A DNA stretch of 64,000 nt from Trichocoleus desertorum ATA4-8-CV12 (lineage in GTDB: Bacteria; Cyanobacteriota; Cyanobacteriia; FACHB-46), in assembly GCA_019358975.1 (NCBI GenBank), contig JAHHIL010000002.1, positions 298,634 through 362,633 on the forward strand, written 5' to 3'. Of this stretch, positions 24,430 through 32,317 are shown piece after piece. The position numbers and the translations under genes are program-made. The notes under the pieces are model-generated. The model did no database searches. It worked only from the letters and a program-made list of their open reading frames with translations, and was not told where the DNA came from. Position 1 is the stretch's first letter; each line of letters opens with the position of its first letter.

Positions 24430-24981
24430 ATGACAGGACATGAAATTGAAACGGAGCGCTTACATCTGCGCCTACTGACGATCGCCGACTTGGAAGTCCA
24501 CCATCGGCAAATTACCGCCAACCCTTACGTGATGAAAACACTGCCCTCGTCTCGGCCCCTAACTTGGGAGCGCGGTCAAGCGGTTTTGACCACCTTTATC
24601 GAACATTGGCAACATCACGGCTTTGGGCTGTGGGCAATGGTGGAGAAGCAGCAAGGGGAACTGATAGGTCATTGCGGATTGCAGTTTTTGCAGAACACGC
24701 CCGAAGTGGAATTGGCTTACGCGATCGCCCACAACTACTGGAACCAAGGACTCACCACCGAAGCCGCTAGAGCCAGCGTACGGTTCGGGTTTGAAACGCT
24801 GCAACTCCAACGCATTGTCGCGATCGCCCTAGCCACAAATCTAGCCTCCCAGCGAGTAATGCAGAAAGCAGGACTGAAGTACGAGAAACAAGCCCACTAT
24901 TACAATCTTGAAGTGGCTTATTACTCCCTCAACCGAGAAGATTACCAACCTGATAATTCGTTCTATCGATTAACTCATTAG
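24430..24981 (+). CDS. GNAT N-acetyltransferase (RimJ/RimL type)
   Basis: 183-residue GNAT protein. ETERLHLRLLTIADLE start, GHCGLQFLQ strand, ELAYAIAHNYWNQGLTTEAARASVRFGFETLQLQRIVAI acetyl-CoA region (motif A of the RimL branch) and NLASQRVMQKAGLKYE motif B are present. It transfers acetyl from acetyl-CoA to an amine of unknown substrate; RimJ/RimL members often act on protein N-termini or small molecules. It ends tail to tail with the Uma2 gene, overlapping by four bases. Confidence 0.88.
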   Translation: MTGHEIETERLHLRLLTIADLEVHHRQITANPYVMKTLPSSRPLTWERGQAVLTTFIEHWQHHGFGLWAMVEKQQGELIGHCGLQFLQNTPEVELAYAIAHNYWNQGLTTEAARASVRFGFETLQLQRIVAIALATNLASQRVMQKAGLKYEKQAHYYNLEVAYYSLNREDYQPDNSFYRLTH

Positions 24982-25556
24982 TCAAAAATTGGTTTCAGAG
25001 TGAGGAGAAAACCTGGTAGCACGTCTTCACCAGAGAGCGTTTCGGGATTGTCCAAGGTTTCTACAGGTTGACCTAAGCGGTAAATTTCTACTTGTTGTCG
25101 TTGCGGGTCGAGTAGCCAACCTAAACGTGCGCCGTTGTCTTGATATTCCCGCATCTTGGCTTGCAGCGTTGCCAGGGAATCGGTTTTAGAGCGGAGTTCC
25201 ACCACAAAATCCGGGCACAGCGGCACAAACCCTTCCTGATCCTCTTCACTCAGAGCTTCCCATCGGTCTGTAAGAACCCAAGCCGCATCAGGAGAGCGAT
25301 CGCCACCTTTAGGTAACCGAAATCCAGTCGAGGAATCAAAGGCAACGCCCAGCTCATTTTGGTAATTCCACGCTCCTAGTTGGTAGGAAAAATTGAGATT
25401 GCGGCGGCCTGTTTTCCCTCCAGCAGGGGGCATGATGATCAGTTCTCCCGTGGCGGTGCGCTCCAACCGCAAATCCCGATTTGCCTGACAAAGCTGAGCA
25501 AATTGCTCGTCAGTTAACTCTAGAATCGGGCTGAGGTTTAGCTTTAGCGCACTCAT
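24978..25556 (-). CDS. Uma2-family PD-(D/E)XK nuclease-like protein
   Basis: 192-residue standard-length Uma2 protein, second copy in the window. Visible motifs: FAQLCQANRDLRLERTATGELIIMPPAGG in sections, SPDAAWVL (Asp), CPDFVVELRSKTDSLATLQAKMREY (Glu...Lys) and LGWLLDPQRQQVEIYR. Intact putative nuclease residues. It lacks the coiled-coil tail of the copy at 4.9 kb. Biological role unknown. Confidence 0.92.
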   Translation of the reverse strand: MSALKLNLSPILELTDEQFAQLCQANRDLRLERTATGELIIMPPAGGKTGRRNLNFSYQLGAWNYQNELGVAFDSSTGFRLPKGGDRSPDAAWVLTDRWEALSEEDQEGFVPLCPDFVVELRSKTDSLATLQAKMREYQDNGARLGWLLDPQRQQVEIYRLGQPVETLDNPETLSGEDVLPGFLLTLKPIFD

Positions 25557-25586
25557 ACCTCCAATATACTGCTCAACTTAGGCTGG

Positions 25587-26075
25587 CTAAGCGATCGCGT
25601 ACTCCATACCATAAGTCTCTAGCAAGTTACAGGTTTCGTGATCATTAATGTTGGTGTCGCTCAGTTCTAAGTTGTAGAAATCTACAAAATCAGCGTCAAA
25701 ATAGGGGCCAGCATGCCAGGTGCCCAAGTGGAGTTTGACAAAGCAGTTGCCTGGAATCCGGAAAGCGACAAGTTGATCTAAGTTAGGGTGAGGCATGGAC
25801 GAAGGTGGCGCTACAGCTAGCAACCATTCCTTCCCTTCGAGTGAACCTAAGCATTGCGTACATTGCACATGCCGAGTGATTGTACGAAACTTTCGGCCCT
25901 TGCTATGCAAGCGCATAATGTAGAAGCGAGGAATACCGCGATCGATTACTAGTTGAGCGTCTTCCGAGTCAAACAGCTTCCCATCTTGGCTAGCGGCAAT
26001 CACCTGGCCGTAGGATTGAAAGTTTTCTGACGTAATCGGCTGTGCGGGTAATGGCTTGGAGATAAATGTTTGCAT
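25587..26075 (-). CDS. allA: Ureidoglycolate lyase family protein
   Basis: 162-residue cupin-like ureidoglycolate lyase family protein. ENFQSYGQVI at the start, FRTITRHVQCTQCLGSLEGKEWLLAVAPPS in sections and FVKLHLGTWHAGPYF match the family. The E. coli enzyme splits ureidoglycolate into glyoxylate and urea in purine or allantoin breakdown. No other ureide or purine-catabolic gene is nearby, so the pathway in this organism is not shown here and substrate is a family-based guess. Lies 30 bases upstream of the Uma2 gene on the same strand. Confidence 0.8.
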   Translation of the reverse strand: MQTFISKPLPAQPITSENFQSYGQVIAASQDGKLFDSEDAQLVIDRGIPRFYIMRLHSKGRKFRTITRHVQCTQCLGSLEGKEWLLAVAPPSSMPHPNLDQLVAFRIPGNCFVKLHLGTWHAGPYFDADFVDFYNLELSDTNINDHETCNLLETYGMEYAIA

Positions 26076-26231
26076 GGCCGAACCTCGATATCTTTCTGAA
26101 CTGCGGTGCGATCGCGCGGATTGCTAGGGTTGAGCAACTAGTAATGGTTTTGCAGCACCCTGCTGAGCTTGGAGTTAATTAATCAGTTTTAGACTACCTG
26201 GATTTTTGCGGCTAGAAGCTAATTTTAAGTT

Positions 26232-28064
26232 TTAACTTATGACTGCTGGGTGCGGGCGATCGCTACTAGCGATCGCCTCAGGCGACAAATTGCTGAGCTT
26301 GATCGGAAGTGTGATTTCAAAGGTTGTTCCCTGCCCTATTGCCGAGTGACAAGCCAACTGACCGTGATGTTTTTCTTCCACAATTTGGCGGCTGATCGAG
26401 AGTCCCAGTCCCGTGCCGACACCACGGGGTTTGGTTGTAAAGAACGCCTCAAAAATTTTGTGCTGGGTTTCAGTGTCGATGCCAGGGCCGTTATCCTGAA
26501 AGCGGATGATGACCACATTAGAGTCGGTTTGCTCGGTTGTAATGATTAACTGTTTGGGGCTATTGGCGTCAGCTTGATCTTCCAACGCATCGATCGCATT
26601 ACTCAGCAGATTCATAAAGACTTGGTAGAGGAGGCCGCTATACCCCTCAATGTTCGGTACATCTCCGTAGTTGCGTGTGACAGTAATTCCCTTCTTGATG
26701 CGGCTCCCCAAAATCAACAGCGTACTGTCGAGGCAAGCGTGTAAATCAACCGTATGCGCTTCGGCCTCATCCAAGCGAGAAAAGTTCTTCAGGCTTAAGA
26801 CAATTTGCCGCACTCGATCCGCTCCCATCTTGATTGATTGCAGCAGCTTAGGCAGATCTTCTTGCAAAAACTCTAGGTCTATCTCCTCAGCCTGAGCTTG
26901 CACGGCTGGAGATGGTTGAGGCACCTCACGCTCGTAGGTATCGATCAGAGCTAACAAATCATTGACATAGGTGTTGGCGTGCTCCAGGTTGCCGTAGATA
27001 AAGTTAACCGGGTTATTAATTTCGTGGGCCACTCCCGCCACCATGCGGCCCAAACTCGACATTTTTTCGCTTTGGATCAGTTGGGCTGCTTGCATTTGTT
27101 GCTGTTGCAAGGCTGCTACCTGCTGTTCCTCTAACAGCATTTTCACTTTTTGCGTGAGCTGATTGAAGGAAGCGGCGAGAATGCCAACTTCATCATCAGT
27201 AGTGACGGGCGCTTGAAGGTCGAAATTAGAGGTTTCGACAGTCCGCTGTGCTACCGCTGTCACCCATTTAATGGGTTTAGTAATGGCACGGCTGGTATAG
27301 AAGGCCAGCAAACTACCAATCAAACTGGAGAGAAGAATGCTGGCAGCAATAATTTGGATGCGGATGCTTTCCCAAGCAATCAAAGAGGCTTTTGCCTGCC
27401 CTGCTTCTTCGTAGGCGTGGTTGATGATGTCAACTAGGTCGTCAGAGATACCATCAAACTCTAAGGCGATCGCACTATTGGTAAAGCTCAAAAGCTCTTT
27501 CTGCAAAGCTTGGAGCTGTTCTGGCGAAACATTAGCCCCGGTTGTTGGTCGTACTAATTGACTGGCTCGCTGAAAATACGTTTCTGGTATCCCTTCATAA
27601 GTCTTTAATAGTTGTGGAATGCCTTCTTGATGCCCATCCTGTTGATAGTAAGGACTGCTGGCATGCTCTTGAACTCGCTGCCAGAGACGTTCGGTTTCAG
27701 CTTCATGAATCAAAAAGTGCTCGTATTCATCTTGTAGTGAAGGTAGATCTTGGGTTAAGGGAATAAGTTGTTGTTGGTGGGTCCGAGCTTGAAGGATACT
27801 GGCTTGCAAGCGGTGGAGCAGCCGAACTTCTTCTTCAGCCTGATTGTGGCGCTCTAAAGCTGCATGCTGGAAGCGATCGCCAACCACAAAGCCTATCGTA
27901 GTACCGAGTGCAGCGACACCCAATGCGATCGCATAGCCATAGCCAATTTTTTGGCCAATGCCCAGACGAGTGATGACTCTTCTCAACCATCCCTGCTTTG
28001 CTGTGGGTAGCATTTGAGGCTGCACTGCCAGTTGTGGCGGTTTAGGTTCAAGCTCAGAGTTCAT
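26232..28064 (-). CDS. Membrane sensor histidine kinase (HAMP, HisKA, HATPase)
   Basis: 610-residue sensor kinase. TM1 is about residues 40-62 and TM2 about 235-257, enclosing a helical extracytoplasmic sensor of roughly 170 residues. HAMP follows (about 258-310), then a short coiled coil. The phospho-acceptor is His347 in GVAHEINNPVNFIYGNL, a variant H-box common in cyanobacterial kinases. ATPase boxes include NLLSNAIDAL, FQDNGPGID and GTGLGLSISRQIV. Signal is unknown. No cognate regulator is adjacent, so it is an orphan kinase. Confidence 0.93.
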   Translation of the reverse strand: MNSELEPKPPQLAVQPQMLPTAKQGWLRRVITRLGIGQKIGYGYAIALGVAALGTTIGFVVGDRFQHAALERHNQAEEEVRLLHRLQASILQARTHQQQLIPLTQDLPSLQDEYEHFLIHEAETERLWQRVQEHASSPYYQQDGHQEGIPQLLKTYEGIPETYFQRASQLVRPTTGANVSPEQLQALQKELLSFTNSAIALEFDGISDDLVDIINHAYEEAGQAKASLIAWESIRIQIIAASILLSSLIGSLLAFYTSRAITKPIKWVTAVAQRTVETSNFDLQAPVTTDDEVGILAASFNQLTQKVKMLLEEQQVAALQQQQMQAAQLIQSEKMSSLGRMVAGVAHEINNPVNFIYGNLEHANTYVNDLLALIDTYEREVPQPSPAVQAQAEEIDLEFLQEDLPKLLQSIKMGADRVRQIVLSLKNFSRLDEAEAHTVDLHACLDSTLLILGSRIKKGITVTRNYGDVPNIEGYSGLLYQVFMNLLSNAIDALEDQADANSPKQLIITTEQTDSNVVIIRFQDNGPGIDTETQHKIFEAFFTTKPRGVGTGLGLSISRQIVEEKHHGQLACHSAIGQGTTFEITLPIKLSNLSPEAIASSDRPHPAVIS

Positions 28065-28295
28065 AGGTCGGGCTCTTGGTCAGAGGTCTGACAAGGATGG
28101 GTTTCTGAAACTGAGCTGATAACCGCTGGAGGGTGTGGACTTGGCAAGTTAAAGTTGGGGCTAGCTTAGCTCCTCCCAATTCTACATAGCTTGTTTTTGA
28201 GCGTGTTTGATAATTACACGGAAATTTTCTCAACTATTGCCGCAATTTCTAGCTGATTTCTAGGGCTTAAGTGCGATCGCCAAGTTTATAAATCG

Positions 28296-29231
28296 TTAAG
28301 CTTGCATCAGCAAATTGGGCTGTGGCACTTCAGGCAATCTTTGGTTTTGCGTCACTTCTACATAGATATGCTCTAAACGCACGGGCTGACGGGCAATTGA
28401 GTCGAGGGGAATGCCATCAAAGTGGGCAAGGATTTCTTTCAGTTCCAAAGCTTGCGGCAACCAGAAAGCGAGATCTCTGCCGTAACGACGCTTGGTAAAA
28501 CCAAGTTGCTCTGCTCGCGCGATCGCTAACTCCTCTTCTGGCGTTTGTACCAACACAATTTCTTGCGCTGGAATCAATTGCCTTAGCTCGCTTAAGCTGC
28601 CTTCAGCCAACAAGCGCCCTTGCTTCAGAATGCCAATGCGCTGACAAAGCCGCTCCGCCTCATCTAGTAGATGCGTGGTCAGTAGTACCGTGATGCCTTG
28701 CGCCTGTAACTGCCGAATCAAGTCCCAAATTTCGTAGCGGGCTTCAATATCCAATCCGGTGGTGGGTTCGTCTAGTACCACTAATTTGGGTTGGTGAACT
28801 AAGGCGATCGCCATACTTAAGCGCCGCTGCATCCCACCGCTCAAGGTTTCTGCGGGGCTTTTAGCGCGATCGGCCAGCCCCACTGCTGCTAAACAATGCT
28901 GCACTCGCTGCGATCGCATTTTGCCTGACAAGCCATAAATCTGAGCGAAAAACCTGAGATTTTCCTCGCAAGTCAAGCTCTTGTACAGCAAACTTTCTTG
29001 GGGAGCCACCCCTAACAATGGCTTCGTCGCTTCCGAAACTAGCTGACCACTAATGCGAATCGTGCCGCTGTCGGCTCGGAGCAAGTTGCAGAGAATATTG
29101 ATCGTTGTGGTCTTGCCAGCACCGTTAGGACCAAGCAAGCCATAGATTTCTCCGGGTCGAATATGCAGGCTAAAGCCTTGTAGCACCTGCCGCTGACCGT
29201 ATTGTTTGGTGAGCTTGTCGATTTGCAACAC
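28296..29231 (-). CDS. ABC transporter ATP-binding protein (DrrA/NatA type)
   Basis: ATPase of an ABC-2-type exporter, 311 residues from the chosen start. Walker A GPNGAGKTT, Q-loop PQESLLYKSLT, signature LSGGMQRRLS, Walker B LVVLDEPTTGLD and the H-loop TTHLLDEAERL are complete. A C-terminal extension of about 90 residues follows. I chose the GTG with the upstream AGGAG inside the permease end; an ATG 51 bases earlier would overlap the permease by 46 bases and is an alternative. It forms an operon with the permease. Confidence 0.88.
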   Translation of the reverse strand: MLQIDKLTKQYGQRQVLQGFSLHIRPGEIYGLLGPNGAGKTTTINILCNLLRADSGTIRISGQLVSEATKPLLGVAPQESLLYKSLTCEENLRFFAQIYGLSGKMRSQRVQHCLAAVGLADRAKSPAETLSGGMQRRLSMAIALVHQPKLVVLDEPTTGLDIEARYEIWDLIRQLQAQGITVLLTTHLLDEAERLCQRIGILKQGRLLAEGSLSELRQLIPAQEIVLVQTPEEELAIARAEQLGFTKRRYGRDLAFWLPQALELKEILAHFDGIPLDSIARQPVRLEHIYVEVTQNQRLPEVPQPNLLMQA

Positions 29232-29236
29232 TGGCG

Positions 29237-30010
29237 TTAGAGTCTCCTTTCCATCTGCAACATGCGTTGGTAGGAGAGCCATCCCGCCACCACCATGACT
29301 CCCGCACAAATCACCAGCACGCGAAAGTGAGGCGCGATCGCCTCTAAGCCTTTGCCATCCGCTGCTACCCCAAACAACGCCTCATTCATGTGGTAAATCG
29401 GATTAAATTGGGCGACATCTAACAATACTTGCGGGAAAAAGCTGATGGGGATAAAGGCACCGCCCAGAATTAGTAGAGGCACCCCAAAGGCAGACACCAA
29501 GGCATTTACATCTTCTGTGCGGCGGGCAAACTGAGTTCCAAGGCAGAACCCACCACCAACATAAGTCATGATACTCAGCAGAATAATTAGCCCACCCAAC
29601 CACAGCGAACCTTGAAACTGCGCTCCCGCAAAAGCTGCCACTAGGTAGACCAACAGAGTTTGCCCCAGGCCGATTAAGCTGTAAGCCAAAAAAATGCCCA
29701 AGAAATAAGAGGTGCCACTGAGGGGAGAAATAGCCAAACGCTTGAGGGTTTGTTGTTCTCGTTCGGCAACAACGGTGGCAATGCTTCCGCCTAAACAGCT
29801 AAAAAACAAAGCAGCACCGACCAGTGTGAGAGGAGCAGCCGCTTCAAAAGCCTGAGCGTTGGAGAGTTGAGTGCGTTCCGCTAAGATTAAGCCGTTGATC
29901 AACAAAATCGAAACTGGAAAGATACTCCAGCAGATTAAGCTACGTTGTCGCCGTACCAGTTCCAGCACAATTCGCTGTGCAATTGCCAGTGTCTCTCGCC
30001 AATACTTCAT
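29237..30010 (-). CDS. ABC-2 type transporter permease
   Basis: 257-residue integral membrane subunit with six helices, the ABC2_membrane arrangement. TM1 is LICWSIFPVSILLINGLIL near residue 27 and the last is VLVICAGVMVVAGWLSY near 232. The cytoplasmic loop AEREQQTLKRLAISPLSG is the typical coupling segment. Pairs with the downstream ATPase for export of an unidentified drug, lipid or polymer. Transcribed first of the two genes. Confidence 0.9.
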   Translation of the reverse strand: MKYWRETLAIAQRIVLELVRRQRSLICWSIFPVSILLINGLILAERTQLSNAQAFEAAAPLTLVGAALFFSCLGGSIATVVAEREQQTLKRLAISPLSGTSYFLGIFLAYSLIGLGQTLLVYLVAAFAGAQFQGSLWLGGLIILLSIMTYVGGGFCLGTQFARRTEDVNALVSAFGVPLLILGGAFIPISFFPQVLLDVAQFNPIYHMNEALFGVAADGKGLEAIAPHFRVLVICAGVMVVAGWLSYQRMLQMERRL

Positions 30011-30413
30011 GAATAATTAATTTCCAAGAAATTTCTAGGCTGCTCTCTTCAGTCCAACAGCCTTTGTTCAGTCTGTCGTTTGAAGCCCTGAAGTGAGCCG
30101 AAGTTTAGGGACAGAATGCTCCTCACAAGAAGTCAATTAATTCAGAATTTCAACCTAGGCAGAAGTGAATCAGCGATCGCTAGCTCTGTCGCGAGCTCCG
30201 TCTCTAGATATATGACTCGACTGTGATGAAAAACACGGAGTCTCTATACAAAAGTTTATATATAGGTAGGGCTGATACGCAATCTATTTAATGGATTCCT
30301 ACAGATATTCTGACAGACGCAAATTGCCCCATATTGTTCACCCCATAGTGTTCATTAGTGGGGCGGAAGCGAGGGTTATGGCGGCTGCAAGTTTTTTAGC
30401 AGGACGAAGCCGC
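30011..30413. other. Intergenic region
   Basis: About 400 AT-rich bases upstream of the exporter operon. It includes TTTATATATAGG near 30255-30267, a possible minus-10-like tract, but no partnering -35 box could be assigned with confidence. Frames here lack codon signal and I call no gene. Confidence 0.5.
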
Positions 30414-30584
30414 CTAAGCGTCTCCTTGCACCAGAGTTCTCACCAGAGTCCAGATTATCGAACCCACGGCAGAAACAAAGACGAACAGCATTAACAAAGC
30501 TAAAACTGAAAATGGAGAAAACAGGGCCACCAGTAACAAGCCCAACACCAAAACCGTCACTATCGAGTTTCTTCGCATGGTCAT
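30414..30584 (-). CDS. Possible small two-helix membrane protein
   Basis: 56-residue frame starting MTMRRNSIVTVLVLGLLLVAL, then PFSVLALLMLFVFVSAVGSIIW, then LVRTLVQGDA. Two hydrophobic helices separated by a Ser-Pro turn, with basic residues at the N-terminus, suit a small inner-membrane protein. No clear ribosome site was found, and a frame this short can arise by chance, so confidence is moderate. It lies in the group of small minus-strand genes at 30.4-31.3 kb. Confidence 0.45.
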   Translation of the reverse strand: MTMRRNSIVTVLVLGLLLVALFSPFSVLALLMLFVFVSAVGSIIWTLVRTLVQGDA

Positions 30585-30672
30585 TACGCCGACTAAGCTA
30601 CTTTCTTAGCGTAAGCAGCTAGAGCGATCGCAACCTCTAACGTTGGTCACACCTTCTTGTACCGCGACCCAC

Positions 30673-30951
30673 TTAAGCAGCTAATTGGATTGCAACTTCT
30701 GGAAGCTGAGGCATTTTGCTTCTCAAGCCCACCCATACGCAGTATTCAGCCCGCATACAAGTGACACAAACGTGGCTTCCCTGCTCTGCCAACTTAACGG
30801 CCAAACCAAATGCTCTTTGTCTGTCACTGGTACCGAGCTTTTCGACTAGGCGGTACAGCTCTTTCCCCGAACACATACCGTCCTGAAGTTCGTTGTCGTA
30901 CCAGAACTTGAAGGGATGTACTAGCTCATGAGAAAGCACTAGAGGAAGCAT
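30673..30951 (-). CDS. Conserved-looking hypothetical protein with Cys pair
   Basis: 92 residues. N-terminal LVLSHELVHPFKFWYDNELQDG and a C-terminal AEQGSHVCVTCMRAEYCVWVGLRSK containing three Cys in a C-x2-C-x5-C layout. Balanced composition and plausible codon use favour a real gene. I recognise no family. Located between other short minus-strand frames, each followed by AT-rich spacing. Confidence 0.6.
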   Translation of the reverse strand: MLPLVLSHELVHPFKFWYDNELQDGMCSGKELYRLVEKLGTSDRQRAFGLAVKLAEQGSHVCVTCMRAEYCVWVGLRSKMPQLPEVAIQLAA

Positions 30952-31110
30952 GATTTACCCCCGAAAACATTAATTTTATTCTTATTTAATATTTACAATT
31001 TTGCTGTGCTCCAAGACACAAAAATCGTCAAGTGTGTATTAGTTTTACTTATTTTTACCGATCTCTACACTTATGGCTTGATCCAGCATTCATCAGCTGT
31101 AGCAAGGAAT

Positions 31111-31341
31111 TCAAGCTAACTTTGGCACACTGGCTTCCGTAAGTAAGGTTCCAGAACAGGCAATATTTATCACTGGTTCCTCAAGGGCGATCGCGGGAGC
31201 TGCCTGCCGTCTAGATGTTCTGTACAGTTCGATAACAACCCTGCGCTGAGCGATCGTTAGCCCTGTCAGCTCCTTACCCCAAAAGCTCTCTAGCTCCGAT
31301 CTACTAATACCTTCGCTGGAATCATCAGCATCTAGCAACAT
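31111..31341 (-). CDS. Small hypothetical protein
   Basis: 76 residues, MLLDADDSSEGISRSELESFWGKEL at the start, then an amphipathic segment TIAQRRVVIELYRTSRRQAA, and a hydrophobic end. No domain recognised. A short open frame with reasonable composition, but no strong ribosome site or other support. Confidence 0.35.
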   Translation of the reverse strand: MLLDADDSSEGISRSELESFWGKELTGLTIAQRRVVIELYRTSRRQAAPAIALEEPVINIACSGTLLTEASVPKLA

Positions 31342-31756
31342 AATGATCGCTCAACACCCAATTACACACTCACACTAACAAACTTGTCCCTATTGCGAGG
31401 CTTTAAGTTTAAGCCTGTAAAAAAAGATCTAGTTCGTAAAAATGTACACTAGACGATGCATCTGTTGAAACTACTACTGCAAGTTTTTTTGCGACATCTC
31501 TACACGTACTTAGTCCTACGTTAGTATTCCTCCGCAGGTATCGATCACTACGCCCTCTCTATGACTCTATGCTGAGTTATGGCGATCGCCGCACGAATAA
31601 GCTTCCAAATAGCTTAGAGGCGTTGTCCCTAGAGAAACCTTTCATAGTCAATCCATAGTCACAGCTTAGAAAGACCTGCTCCGAGACAGTCAGATGAGTC
31701 TCAAAGTAGTTTTGTTTTTACAGTCTTTAGATCTGTATTGTATATAAGGCTTAATA
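31342..31756. other. Intergenic region before tRNA-Thr
   Basis: About 415 AT-rich bases. One HIP1-like site is near 31580. I see no protein-coding frame, no further RNA gene that can be folded by eye, and no clear terminator. Confidence 0.5.
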
Positions 31757-31828
31757 AGCCGATGGCGGGATTTGAACCCGCGACCGCTCGATTACGAATC
31801 GAGTGCTCTACCACTGAGCCACATCGGC
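31757..31828 (-). tRNA. tRNA-Thr (anticodon CGT)
   Basis: Acceptor arms GCCGATG/CATCGGC pair perfectly. The D arm (GCTC...GAGC), an anticodon stem CTCGA/TCGAG with loop TTCGTAA, and a T arm GCGGG-TTCAAAT-CCCGC are present. Anticodon CGT reads threonine codon ACG. CCA is not encoded. 72 nt. Confidence 0.95.
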
Positions 31829-31955
31829 GCGAACAATTTATCAGTATAGCAGGCTCCGTGCTGACTTGCATACTTCGCTTTCAAGCAGATTAACATGATT
31901 TTAATTGTGCCAAGATCAGTTGGTTTAAGCCAGAACCAAAGCCAAAGTTAGAAGA

Positions 31956-32252
31956 ATGAGAGAGCCTACTCCTAAGACACCTACCACTCCAACTAAGAAT
32001 CCTCAGAAACTGAGTCCAGAGAAATATGCGCGATTAAGAGCTGAACTCAAAACTCCTTATAAGGGGGTCAGGCAGTTTATCTACATCACCTTTGGAGCTT
32101 CTGGCGCGATCGGAGCCTTTCTCTTCCTAATGCAACTTCTAGCGGGACGAGAAGTAGAGGCAGCCCTACCCAACTTAGCGGTTCAACTAGTTGTTGTGGC
32201 CCTTATGGTTTGGTTGTTCCGCCTAGAGCAACGAACTAGGCGAAAACCTTAA
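31956..32252 (+). CDS. DUF3493 family membrane protein (LPA1/Rep27-related)
   Basis: 98 residues. A Pro/Thr-rich N-terminus is followed by SPEKYARLRAELKTPYKGVRQFIY and two hydrophobic helices (ITFGASGAIGAFLFLMQLLAG, LAVQLVVVALMVWLFRLEQR). This pattern matches DUF3493, related to plant LPA1 and green algal Rep27, which help photosystem II assembly or repair. A thylakoid role is therefore likely by family knowledge, not shown by context. Confidence 0.82.
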   Translation: MREPTPKTPTTPTKNPQKLSPEKYARLRAELKTPYKGVRQFIYITFGASGAIGAFLFLMQLLAGREVEAALPNLAVQLVVVALMVWLFRLEQRTRRKP

Positions 32253-32317
32253 GCGCTCACCCTGAAGGGATTGATTAGAATTGGCGCTTTATACTTGCAC
32301 TCTCGTTTTGTAATAAT

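Noticed and set aside
31111..31341. Treating the 76-residue frame as a confident gene
   Set aside because: Kept only at low confidence because neither a family nor a clear ribosome site supports it.
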